NCBI GenBank assembly: GCA_905221145.1
Contig: CAJNCA010000006.1
Span: forward strand, 1-64,000
Direction: 5' to 3'
DNA: 64,000 bases
DNA from: a bacterium
Lineage (GTDB): Bacteria; Bacillota; Bacilli; Lactobacillales; Streptococcaceae
The notes below the pieces were generated by a model, which saw nothing but the letters and a program-made list of their open reading frames with translations, made no database searches and was not told the origin of the DNA. Of this stretch, positions 1-5,985 are shown piece by piece (the stretch's first letter is position 1; each line of letters starts with the position of its first letter). The position numbers were made by a program, and so were the translations under genes.

Positions 1-77
1 TATCAAAAAAGAAAGGACGAAATGTGTCCTTTCTCGATCTTAGCTTTTCTTCAACCCACTACAGTTGACAAAGAGCC
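1..77 (+). mobile_element. Right end of an ISL3-family (IS1167-like) insertion sequence, cut by the window edge
   Basis: Frame 2 (2-43) reads IKKERTKCVLSRS then a stop, which resembles the C-terminal end of streptococcal ISL3-type transposases as I remember them. It is followed at about 47-77 by a sequence whose reverse complement starts GGCTCTTTGTCAACTGTAG and continues TGGGTT, the terminal inverted repeat type of IS1167. The element would therefore end near 77, and the bases from 78 on are target DNA. The 8-bp target duplication expected for this family cannot be checked because the other end lies outside the window. The family call rests on memory of the terminal repeat, not on an alignment. 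Confidence 0.62.
5..33 (-). terminator. Hairpin with T-tail at the end of the IS transposase
   Basis: Arms GAAAGGAC (11-18) and GTCCTTTC (26-33) pair perfectly over 8 bp around a 7-nt loop. On the minus strand the hairpin runs straight into six T residues (10-5), the form of an intrinsic terminator. It sits inside the last codons of the transposase remnant, so it would also block transcripts entering the IS from the prophage side. Confidence 0.45.
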
Positions 78-95
78 CCTTTTTGCCCCTTCTTG

Positions 96-134
96 AACAA
101 AAAGAAAAACCGCTACTCCCAAGAATAGCGGTTT
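96..134 (-). terminator. Prophage-side copy of the rplL terminator hairpin
   Basis: AACCGCTA (108-115) pairs with TAGCGGTT (126-133); read on the minus strand the stem is followed by a T-rich tract (GGTTTTTCTTTTTG). It is the duplicate of the hairpin at 34657-34683 and lies inside the attachment repeat, so integration leaves a terminator at both prophage ends. It would stop minus-strand transcripts leaving the moron region. Confidence 0.75.
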
Positions 135-183
135 AATCATGCTTTTAAGCTACTAATGTAGTTGCTCTATTATTTAAGAGTAA
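105..183. repeat. attR: attR: prophage-distal attachment repeat
   Basis: This stretch matches 34654-34732 with three substitutions (at 119, 142 and 163), giving perfect blocks at 120-141 (22 bp), 143-162 (20 bp) and 164-183 (20 bp). Identity stops at 183/34732, inside the fourth-last sense codon of rplL. The offset is 34,549 bp, the predicted size of the excised phage. Mismatches between blocks mean the crossover cannot be placed more precisely than one block. From 184 to 325 I see no gene, only the arm-type repeats listed separately. Confidence 0.88.
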
Positions 184-298
184 TTGGAACACCCTATTTA
201 AATAAGCACGCATGAACCAGAAAAGGCTTAAAATAAGGGTTTATAAGAGGTAACTTACACTGATTTTTGACCATGAAAACACAAGAAAATACACTTTA

Positions 299-327
299 TG
301 CCCCCTTTTTGCCCCCCAGTGCCCCCT
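299..327 (+). repeat. Cluster of three TGCCCCC repeats, candidate integrase arm-type sites
   Basis: Three direct copies of TGCCCCC-type heptamers start near 299, 310 and 320. Two more with the same 11-bp spacing lie on the other side of the attachment core at 34622-34640, right after the integrase stop. Flanking direct repeats outside the core are where tyrosine integrases of the lambda/Tn916 type bind with their N-terminal arm domain, so these are plausible arm sites of the attP. Binding is inferred from position and repetition only. Confidence 0.5.
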
Positions 328-565
328 AAAAATTCCTCTCAATCTGATACATAAGAGTAGAATGATTTACCAAATCCCTGTACTTCCAGCTCATGATCAG
401 ATAGTCAAGTAGCTCTTTATCAGTCACTGCAAAATCCAGCAAGAGCAAAAGCTTTACCGTGTACTCACTTTTCAAAAAAGGTAAAGAGTAAGTCACGCGC
501 ACCCAATGCTCAATACCAAAAGTCGTTTTATCCATGCTGTCCAATTCAATCTTCAAAATTTTCAT
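326..565 (-). CDS. Hypothetical 79-aa protein at the distal prophage end
   Basis: I do not recognise this protein. It is 79 residues with a hydrophobic central stretch (KLLLLLDFAV) that is too short and too charged at the edges to be a clear membrane segment. The start is supported by GGAGGA seven bases before the ATG. It is the last gene before attR, downstream of the moron operon's terminator, so it probably needs its own promoter or readthrough; no consensus promoter was seen in the 40 bp upstream. Genes in this position of temperate phages are often lysogenic-conversion genes, but nothing in the sequence shows a function. Confidence 0.6.
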   Translation of the reverse strand: MKILKIELDSMDKTTFGIEHWVRVTYSLPFLKSEYTVKLLLLLDFAVTDKELLDYLIMSWKYRDLVNHSTLMYQIERNF

Positions 566-599
566 TTGTTTTATCCTCCTACTTATCTATTCGTAAAAA

Positions 600-630
600 A
601 AATAAAAAGTGATGAAAAATCACCACTTTT
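600..630 (-). terminator. Intrinsic terminator of the moron operon
   Basis: Arms at 607-615 and 620-628 pair over 9 bp (one G-T on the minus strand) and are followed on the minus strand by a T-rich run. It begins right after the stop codon of the 68-aa gene. Confidence 0.7.
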
Positions 631-631
631 T

Positions 632-838
632 TTATTTGATTGGCCCGTCTTGCTTTTGTCCGTTGGCTTTCCGTTCATTTAGCCATTCGCTGATTAAATT
701 CAAGTCATCATCTTTTGAGCACAAGATGAATGATTTAGCTTTAGATTTGTATTGTCTATACTTAGTGGCTTCTGGGTTTGCTTTATCCCATTTATCGTTT
801 GCTTTTCTTTTTGCTACTGATACTTTTTTCTCTGTCAT
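632..838 (-). CDS. Small basic protein, possible ribbon-helix-helix regulator (second gene of the moron operon)
   Basis: The ATG at 838 is chosen because AGGAG lies 7 bases upstream; longer readings would overlap the previous gene without a ribosome site. The product is 68 aa, lysine-rich at the N terminus (EKKVSVAKRKANDKWDK), then AKSFILCSKDDDLNLISEW. A short strand-like segment followed by two helices is the layout of Arc/MetJ-type ribbon-helix-helix proteins, and small proteins of this look are common in Firmicute phages and plasmids. It lies 14 bp behind the 182-aa gene and shares its terminator and promoter. If it binds DNA, the palindrome inside the operon promoter is the obvious target. 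Function is inference. Confidence 0.75.
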   Translation of the reverse strand: MTEKKVSVAKRKANDKWDKANPEATKYRQYKSKAKSFILCSKDDDLNLISEWLNERKANGQKQDGPIK

Positions 839-852
839 TATAAAACTCCTTT

Positions 853-1401
853 TTAAAATTTTTGTATCAAATGATACATCCCGTTTTTGAAGCGACATAC
901 TGCCCACCCGTCAACTGGCTCAGCAGTTGGGCAATGTTCCCCTTCTTCACCAAAATTCCAATGATCAGATACTCTAATACTTCCTTCTGGTTTATATCCC
1001 CAATCAATATCTTTAGAATCATAAAAGCTCATTGAGTAAGGGGAACGGCTCCATTCGTCTGTTTCATTTTGAATGACATATTTCATAGCTTCATACTTTG
1101 AAGAGGTAATTGTGGTCGCATTTGTTTTTAAAATGATTTTCCAATCAAAATCGACATCATTTGAAAGGCCGTTATACTCTTCCAATCTTTTTGTTTCTTG
1201 AATCAATTCGTAGTCTTCACCTTCATAGTAGTATTTACGCAATTCATAAGAGTCATTATAGAAGTCGTGTTCGCAATTGAAGCTTTGGCCTAATCTGCGT
1301 TCTCTAATTTGATAACCTTTTTCTTTATTCCATGCAATCTCTTTTACCATAATGCCTTTGTTGAAAATTTCTTTTAATTGTTCATGGCTTGGTTCTTCCA
1401 T
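853..1401 (-). CDS. Acidic 182-aa protein of unknown function (first gene of the moron operon)
   Basis: The start ATG at 1401 has GAGGAC six bases upstream. The protein is clearly acidic (about 35 Asp/Glu against 23 Lys/Arg by hand count). A charged N-terminal half is followed by a C-terminal region with spaced aromatic, His and Cys residues (VSDHWNFGEEGEHCPTAE, then GWAVCRFKNGMYHLI). I do not recognise the family, and it has no signal peptide or membrane segment. It is expressed from a consensus promoter with an internal palindrome and followed by a small probable DNA-binding protein. That arrangement is typical of autoregulated phage accessory pairs such as anti-CRISPR/Aca or toxin-antitoxin operons; neither role is demonstrated. 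Confidence 0.75.
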   Translation of the reverse strand: MEEPSHEQLKEIFNKGIMVKEIAWNKEKGYQIRERRLGQSFNCEHDFYNDSYELRKYYYEGEDYELIQETKRLEEYNGLSNDVDFDWKIILKTNATTITSSKYEAMKYVIQNETDEWSRSPYSMSFYDSKDIDWGYKPEGSIRVSDHWNFGEEGEHCPTAEPVDGWAVCRFKNGMYHLIQKF

Positions 1402-1433
1402 CTTTCTGTCCTCGTTTCTTTATCTTTAATTAT

Positions 1434-1462
1434 ATTATACACGTTGCAACGTGTAATGTCAA
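1434..1462 (-). promoter_or_regulatory. Consensus sigma-A promoter with an 18-bp palindromic operator in the spacer
   Basis: Read on the minus strand: TTGACA (1462-1457), a 17-bp spacer, TATAAT (1439-1434), matching consensus at 12 of 12 positions. TACACGTTGCAACGTGTA at 1455-1438 is a perfect 18-bp palindrome that fills the spacer and overlaps the -10 box. A protein bound there would exclude RNA polymerase, so this is a strong promoter built to be repressed. Transcription would start near 1427, 26 bp before the 182-aa gene. Confidence 0.85.
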
Positions 1463-1499
1463 CAATAAACACAAAGAAATTTAAACTTTTTTTATTTTA

Positions 1500-1590
1500 G
1501 AAAGTACTTTCAGGAAAAATGCTAAAAGGCTTTTTATTTTACGCATTTGAAATCCGTAAAATACTTGGATTTAAAATCCAAGCTTTTTAG
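1500..1590. repeat. Cluster of palindromes between moron promoter and lysin terminator
   Basis: Three inverted repeats follow one another: GAAAGTACTTTC (1500-1511), TTTTACG...CGTAAAA (1537-1561, with inner ATTT/AAAT pairing and one mismatch) and CTTGGATT...AATCCAAG (1564-1582, 3-base loop), the last followed by CTTTTTAG on the plus strand. No ORF covers them. They could be terminators for plus-strand transcripts or protein-binding sites; the sequence does not decide. Confidence 0.55.
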
Positions 1591-1593
1591 ACA

Positions 1594-1625
1594 ACAAAAA
1601 AAACCGCAAGCTAATGCCTGCGGTG
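1594..1625 (-). terminator. Terminator downstream of the lysin gene
   Basis: ACCGCAAGC (1603-1611) pairs with GCCTGCGGT (1616-1624) over 9 bp with one G-T and a 4-base loop. On the minus strand the hairpin is followed by eight T residues. It ends the lysis operon. Confidence 0.85.
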
Positions 1626-1643
1626 TAAATTTTTTTCAACTTT

Positions 1644-1669
1644 CTTCCTATTATATAGGAAGTTTTTTT
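1644..1669 (+). terminator. Plus-strand terminator facing the lysin gene
   Basis: CTTCCTAT (1644-1651) and ATAGGAAG (1655-1662) form a perfect 8-bp stem with a 3-base loop followed on the plus strand by seven T residues. It directly abuts the lysin stop codon and would stop plus-strand transcripts from running antisense through the lysis genes. No plus-strand gene lies upstream. Confidence 0.7.
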
Positions 1670-1670
1670 G

Positions 1671-2627
1671 TCATTTTACGGTTACAAGTCCTTCTGGCTC
1701 TACCGTAAACTCTGGCTTGTCTGCCAGTGTTCCATCTTCCTTGAGATAGAACCAGCCTGTCTTGTCGGCTGACTGGATAAAGGCATTTGATACCATAGCG
1801 CCTTCTTTACCGTCTAGGTAGTACCAAGTATCTTTATACTTAACCCAACCTGTCTTCATAGCACCTTCTACATCAAAGTAGTACCATTTATCAGCAATCT
1901 TTTTCCAGCCTGTCGCCATAGCACCCGACTTGTCGAACCAGTACCAGTTGCCGTCAGTGTGCTTCTTCCAGCGGTCTGCAAGCATGTAGCCCGAACCGTC
2001 GAAGTAGTACCAAGTATCATTGACTTTTTCAAACTTCTCTTTTGGATAAGAGCCATCTGAATGTACGTACCAGTAGCCCGTGCCATTCTTCTTCCAGCCT
2101 GCTTCAATCGTCAAACCGTTCTCAATGTCGTGTTTAAACTGCTCACGGCTGATACCCCATTTAGCTAAATAGGGATAAGGGTCAACGTGGTCTGAATGGT
2201 TGTCGGGTTGATTATTCGTACAGTATTCATGCGTCTTGATACCTTCCAAGTCGTCTGTATCAAGTGTTTTAGGCAAGCCTGCTTCATCTGCTAGGTTGCG
2301 CAAGAGTTCGATATAAAGGCGGTAGTCTGTCATGAACTCTTCTTCAGTATCATGGCTCTCAATCAGCTCAACCGCTGCATACGTTTCAGCATTCCAACCG
2401 CCCCCAACGTCGTAACTCCCGTTGTTTGTCGGGCCTACTTGCATAACTCTGCCATTACCAACGACATGAGAAAAGAATCCCAAATCAGGATCCTTTCTGT
2501 AATGATAATCAGCTTCATTTTGCACCGTTGAATTGCGGTTTCCAGTAGAATGCGCGTGTACTTGTCGGTATGGCGCATAGCCTACTTGTGGCAAGTCTTC
2601 TCTATATCTGCTTGTATCAATATCCAT
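1671..2627 (-). CDS. lytA: LytA-type endolysin: N-acetylmuramoyl-L-alanine amidase with choline-binding repeats
   Basis: It cleaves the amide bond between muramic acid and L-Ala at lysis. Residues 1-175 are an Amidase_2 domain almost identical to pneumococcal LytA as I know it ([20 protein letters not shown]; the zinc ligand His26 falls at exactly the LytA position). Residues ~176-318 are choline-binding repeats ([37 protein letters not shown]) that anchor the enzyme to phosphocholine on teichoic acids. I chose ATG 2627 (318 aa, the LytA length) over the upstream GTG at 2636 because AAAGG lies 8 bases before it. The Lys-Thr-Gly-Trp near the end shows it lacks the two-residue deletion of atypical S. 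mitis-type LytA. It has no signal peptide, so it needs the holin immediately upstream. Confidence 0.95.
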   Translation of the reverse strand: MDIDTSRYREDLPQVGYAPYRQVHAHSTGNRNSTVQNEADYHYRKDPDLGFFSHVVGNGRVMQVGPTNNGSYDVGGGWNAETYAAVELIESHDTEEEFMTDYRLYIELLRNLADEAGLPKTLDTDDLEGIKTHEYCTNNQPDNHSDHVDPYPYLAKWGISREQFKHDIENGLTIEAGWKKNGTGYWYVHSDGSYPKEKFEKVNDTWYYFDGSGYMLADRWKKHTDGNWYWFDKSGAMATGWKKIADKWYYFDVEGAMKTGWVKYKDTWYYLDGKEGAMVSNAFIQSADKTGWFYLKEDGTLADKPEFTVEPEGLVTVK

Positions 2628-2628
2628 G

Positions 2629-2961
2629 CTACTCACCTTTCCATGCGTCGTTCATCTGCTTCACTGCGGATTCAACAAACATTTCAAGCTCTTTATCTGA
2701 CATAGTGACATTGTATTTTTTAAGTTCTGAAATCATATGTACTTTTGCTTGCTCAAGCTTTTCATCCCCTTTGTAGCCAGTCTCTTGAGCTACCTGCTCT
2801 ACTGCGTGTACTGCGTTTTTGGCTAAGATTTCAGCGATTTTTACCGCTTTCTCTCCGCCTTTTTGCAAAAGATAATCTTTCACTGCTTTTACAATACTTC
2901 CTACTGCTACTGCTAAAAATCCTGTAGCAAAAGCAATAATCAATTCATTAAATTGTGACAT
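2629..2961 (-). CDS. Holin, LL-H type
   Basis: 110 aa from the ATG at 2961, preceded by AAGGA at a spacing of 8. One hydrophobic helix (residues 4-24, [20 protein letters not shown]) is followed by a charged helical tail ([20 protein letters not shown]). This is the layout of the phage_holin_LLH family. The stop overlaps the ribosome site of the lysin gene, so the two are translationally linked. It should permeabilise the membrane at the timed end of infection. Confidence 0.82.
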   Translation of the reverse strand: MSQFNELIIAFATGFLAVAVGSIVKAVKDYLLQKGGEKAVKIAEILAKNAVHAVEQVAQETGYKGDEKLEQAKVHMISELKKYNVTMSDKELEMFVESAVKQMNDAWKGE

Positions 2962-2978
2962 GTTACATTTCCTTTCTG

Positions 2979-3851
2979 TTATGGTAATCTTGTTGGCCAA
3001 GGCTCATCTGTCAAGTATGAGATGGCACTTACACGGATATCTCCGATATCTTTGTTTGTTGGAATGTCTTCGTTAAATGTGAATTGGATGAAATTTAAGT
3101 CAGATTTACCGCCTAAATACCAAATTCCATACGGTCTACCCTTATCATCATAAGTTGGCCCTACGATCGAATTTTCGCTTCTAAACCCTTCGGGAATTCC
3201 GTTAGGAGGAATAACTTTAGCTCCTTTATCTCCACTACTGTTATGTCTTACAAATCCAGGTCCATTCCGTCTGCCTACTCCAAACCAACCCCATTGCAAT
3301 CCCCCAAATTGGTAAGTAACTAAGTTGTTAACTCTTCGGATTTTGATGAATGATGTTCTCCCATTTGTTTCCAATTTAGAGACTGAACTCAACGTCCTCC
3401 AACCTGTATCACCAATCAACACGCGCCAACCCGTGTTACCGCTCCCTTTTTCTTTAATCCATTTAAGAGCGCCATTCGTGACATTGTTATCTACGTAAGT
3501 AGTACCAATGTCCGCTACAACACGGCCTTCTGGTGAGCCTGTGCCACGGATTTCATGGCCTACGTTTTCGGGTAGTGGTAAGGTGACATTATTACCCCCG
3601 ACAATGCCGAGGGTATTTCCTGTTAATGTCAACTGAGGATTTGGAATTTCTGATTTTTTGGCATAGTCAGCAAGCGACTGATGAGCCGTGAGGTAATGCT
3701 TGCCTTCAAGCTCTTCGTGCGTGACTACTTGTGAGTAGTCAATTTCAGTCGCTTCCTGCATTTCCTGCTTCGTTGCAAAACGTGATCTGATATCCTTGAT
3801 ATCCTTACCGATTTCAGTTGCTAGACTTTCAAGGTTATTCATATCAATCAC
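2979..3851 (-). CDS. Tail fibre / candidate receptor-binding protein
   Basis: 290 aa, last gene of the tail module before the lysis genes. The N-terminal part is helical (ATEIGKDIKDIRSRF), then a linker LADYAKKSEIPNPQ that recurs in the collagen-like protein at 7834-8661. The C-terminal half is rich in Gly, Trp and aromatic residues (FGGLQWGWFGVGRRNGPGF), consistent with a beta-rich head. No enzymatic motif was seen. The start is uncertain: the reading given begins with GTG overlapping the previous stop (coupled), with an in-frame ATG at 3842. Position suggests the host-binding tip; the receptor is unknown. Confidence 0.65.
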   Translation of the reverse strand: MIDMNNLESLATEIGKDIKDIRSRFATKQEMQEATEIDYSQVVTHEELEGKHYLTAHQSLADYAKKSEIPNPQLTLTGNTLGIVGGNNVTLPLPENVGHEIRGTGSPEGRVVADIGTTYVDNNVTNGALKWIKEKGSGNTGWRVLIGDTGWRTLSSVSKLETNGRTSFIKIRRVNNLVTYQFGGLQWGWFGVGRRNGPGFVRHNSSGDKGAKVIPPNGIPEGFRSENSIVGPTYDDKGRPYGIWYLGGKSDLNFIQFTFNEDIPTNKDIGDIRVSAISYLTDEPWPTRLP

Positions 3852-4168
3852 GCTTTCGCTGCATTATATACTGTGACTAAATCAAGATTGGCAAAAGCAT
3901 CAATGCGTGTGCCAAGGTCTGAGATTTTTTGTACAACTGCTCCTTGCGTGTCTCCGCTCATGCTTGCGATTTTATCCGCAATTTCTTTCAGCGTGTTCAA
4001 GTCTTCTGATACGCCTTCACCCAAAATCTCATTTTTGACTGCGGTTTTAGCTTGCTCAATCAGTTGCGTTACTGTTGCGTTGTCAATCTTTCCATTTAGT
4101 AGTTGCTTGAGTTCCTTGATATCAACCCCAACCGCCTGTGCGAATGCAATTAATTTACTTGTGTCCAT
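3848..4168 (-). CDS. Small helical tail/baseplate protein
   Basis: 106 aa, entirely predicted helical with heptad-like spacing (VTQLIEQAKTAVKNEILGEG, LNTLKEIADKIASM). Its stop overlaps the start of the fibre gene that follows by 4 bp, so the two are likely made together and may form one fibre. The N terminus (SKLIAFAQAVGVDIKEL) resembles the start of the following protein. I know of no defined family function. Confidence 0.6.
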   Translation of the reverse strand: MDTSKLIAFAQAVGVDIKELKQLLNGKIDNATVTQLIEQAKTAVKNEILGEGVSEDLNTLKEIADKIASMSGDTQGAVVQKISDLGTRIDAFANLDLVTVYNAAKA

Positions 4169-4174
4169 AATGTA

Positions 4175-4678
4175 TTAAACCTTTCCTAAGTTGTAATAAA
4201 AAAGCAAGTCTGGAAAATCTTCTTGACTTGCGTGAGTTCCTGCGTTGTCTGTAGATGGCGTAAGGTGCTTTTCAGCTACCACCTTTTCCACCACCTTTTC
4301 AATTTCAAGCTCTTTCAGCTTGAGTGCGTCTTCTGTGACAAGCTCTTTATCTGAGCCTTCCACATGTATCATAGTAGCGTGATTGCTAGGGAATACATAC
4401 CCTCCTACGGATATCTCTAAGCGATACTTTCCGCTAGGCAAGATACTATCCAAGTGAAAAGATACGGCACTACCAACCACTTCTGCCTGCGTCTTCCACT
4501 TGTGAGCGCCTTTTGTTAAAGTGATTGTTGCCATTTCTCCGCTTAAGCCTGGCACTACCTGATAATTTTCATCTAGCAACTCGAATCCAAAAGAGGAAGA
4601 GAGGTCGCCTTGTTTAACGACCAAGCCCCCGTCAATTCTAGCTAAATTTGTTGAGTTACTTCTATTTGCGCATAGCAT
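4175..4678 (-). CDS. BppU-family baseplate protein
   Basis: 167 aa. Residues ~15-115 (VVKQGDLSSSFGFELLDENY, then ITLTKGAHKWKTQ and LPSGKYRLEISVGGYVFPSN) match the N-terminal domain of baseplate upper protein BppU as known from lactococcal phages, which attaches receptor-binding trimers to the baseplate. A charged helix rich in Glu/Lys follows. The protein ends after 167 aa, much shorter than full BppU, so the receptor-binding part must be on a separate polypeptide, probably 2979-3851. Confidence 0.75.
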   Translation of the reverse strand: MLCANRSNSTNLARIDGGLVVKQGDLSSSFGFELLDENYQVVPGLSGEMATITLTKGAHKWKTQAEVVGSAVSFHLDSILPSGKYRLEISVGGYVFPSNHATMIHVEGSDKELVTEDALKLKELEIEKVVEKVVAEKHLTPSTDNAGTHASQEDFPDLLFYYNLGKV

Positions 4679-4693
4679 TGTAACCTCCTTTTT

Positions 4694-5128
4694 TTAGTCG
4701 TCCAAAATCTCCGCTCTGATATCCAACTTCTCAAAATCGCTGAAAAGGCGGTCGATATATCCATTTCCACCTAAAGCTTTATAGCTTTTGTGCATACTTT
4801 CTACCAATGAAAATTCATCACGGGAAGTGTACTTTCTACGGATAGCCCGTCGCATATCACGATCTAGGCGCAAGCGCATAGTGCTTAAGTGCGCTTCATC
4901 ATGCACTTTAAGCTTTTCTTGTACTTCGTCGATTTTGGCGTTGCTATCTTTTGCGGTCTTGTGCGCTTCATTGATTTGTTTTTTCACGTCTTCAAGCTCT
5001 GAGACGATTTTATCTGTCTCTTCTTTCGCTTTTTTGGGTAGCCTATAGCTTATCCATGCGATTATGGTAGGCGTGAGCACTGGCATGACACTTGTAAAAA
5101 AATGCTCAATTTTATCAAAAATTTCCAT
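4694..5128 (-). CDS. Membrane-anchored coiled-coil phage protein
   Basis: 144 aa. One N-terminal hydrophobic helix (residues ~11-28, FTSVMPVLTPTIIAWISY) is followed by a long charged coiled coil (KAKEETDKIVSELEDVKKQI) and a basic segment (LRLDRDMRRAIRRKYTSRD). It lies between baseplate genes rather than beside the holin. Small proteins of this type recur in streptococcal phages without known function; a second holin or a lysis modulator is possible but not shown. Confidence 0.6.
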   Translation of the reverse strand: MEIFDKIEHFFTSVMPVLTPTIIAWISYRLPKKAKEETDKIVSELEDVKKQINEAHKTAKDSNAKIDEVQEKLKVHDEAHLSTMRLRLDRDMRRAIRRKYTSRDEFSLVESMHKSYKALGGNGYIDRLFSDFEKLDIRAEILDD

Positions 5129-5149
5129 AAGCCCCCTTTTCTACACGCT

Positions 5150-5776
5150 CTAAGCTTTAGGCTCGTACTTCCACGCTGCGCCTGTTCCGTCTAGCTCAAG
5201 TCGGCCGTTTCGTGCAAAATCGCTGACTGGCTCTCCGTTATACGTAAATTCCTTGTTAAACTGAACCAAGATACGCTTACCTTCTCCGTCCACTTCAATG
5301 TGATTAGGGTCTTCGATAGCTACCAAGTCGTGCGCGTGATAGGTCTTGCCTGTCTCTGCTAGAGGGATAAGCTCTACCAACTCTTTATAGCTTGTACCGT
5401 AAGCGATTGACTTACTTGCTACAGCGTTCAAAACTACTGCGTGAATGATTTTTCCATAGCGGTCAGTTTCTTCACGGTTGTGCTGTACTGCTTGATCAGT
5501 TACTGTGGTTTTAGCTTCTACTTGCTCCAACTTCGCCTGCGCTTGCTCAAGCTTCGCTTGTGTTTGTACGATAGCGCTACCTGGGTCTAGCTCTGTGCGT
5601 ACTAGGTCAAGCACTGCTTGAATGATACTTCCTTCACTATCTTGCGTGCGGTCGCCTTGAAGCTCACACTCTTCATAAGAGTAGCGTCCTGCTGACTTGG
5701 CTTTAATCGCCACCACTGTTACATTTTCCCCGCCTTTAAGATAAGGTTTAATCGCTAGTTCATAAGTGTTTGTCAT
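5150..5776 (-). CDS. DUF1366-type streptococcal phage protein
   Basis: 208 aa. The N-terminal half (TNTYELAIKPYLKGGENVT) and the central coiled coil (AKLEQAQAKLEQVEAKTTVT) match the DUF1366 type found in streptococcal phage tail modules. The C-terminal part ends with LDGTGAAWKYEPKA. It follows the S74 fibre gene and a 70-aa gene with 4-bp overlaps, so it is probably part of the fibre apparatus. Exact role unknown. Confidence 0.6.
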   Translation of the reverse strand: MTNTYELAIKPYLKGGENVTVVAIKAKSAGRYSYEECELQGDRTQDSEGSIIQAVLDLVRTELDPGSAIVQTQAKLEQAQAKLEQVEAKTTVTDQAVQHNREETDRYGKIIHAVVLNAVASKSIAYGTSYKELVELIPLAETGKTYHAHDLVAIEDPNHIEVDGEGKRILVQFNKEFTYNGEPVSDFARNGRLELDGTGAAWKYEPKA

Positions 5777-5985
5777 TGTTGTTTTCCTTCTTTCAATTTA
5801 GCTTGTACTTCTTCAAAAAGCTCTTTTAGTGAGCTATCATAGGCTAGTACGGCCTTTAGAGCTTCAAGCTCTGTAGCTAGTAGAAAATTGTTTACTTCTA
5901 AAAAAGCAAGCTCATGCTCTTTTTCAGCAAGTTTACTAGCTAGCTTTTGCTGTAAAAGTGTTTCAAAAGTTGAATTTTCATTCAT
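5773..5985 (-). CDS. Small coiled-coil protein of the tail module
   Basis: 70 aa, nearly all helix (LLQQKLASKLAEKEHELAFL). It overlaps its neighbours by 4 bp on each side, indicating translational coupling from the S74 fibre gene. Possibly a fibre accessory or trimerisation factor. No family recognised. Confidence 0.55.
   Translation of the reverse strand: MNENSTFETLLQQKLASKLAEKEHELAFLEVNNFLLATELEALKAVLAYDSSLKELFEEVQAKLKEGKQQ

Noticed and set aside
609..890. 93-aa plus-strand frame opposite the moron genes
   Set aside because: Overlaps the ribosome-site-supported 68-aa gene in antisense and starts inside its terminator; Phe/Leu-rich shadow.
1868..2107. 79-aa frame inside the lysin gene
   Set aside because: Alternative frame of the choline-binding repeats, Arg/Thr-rich with no initiation signal.
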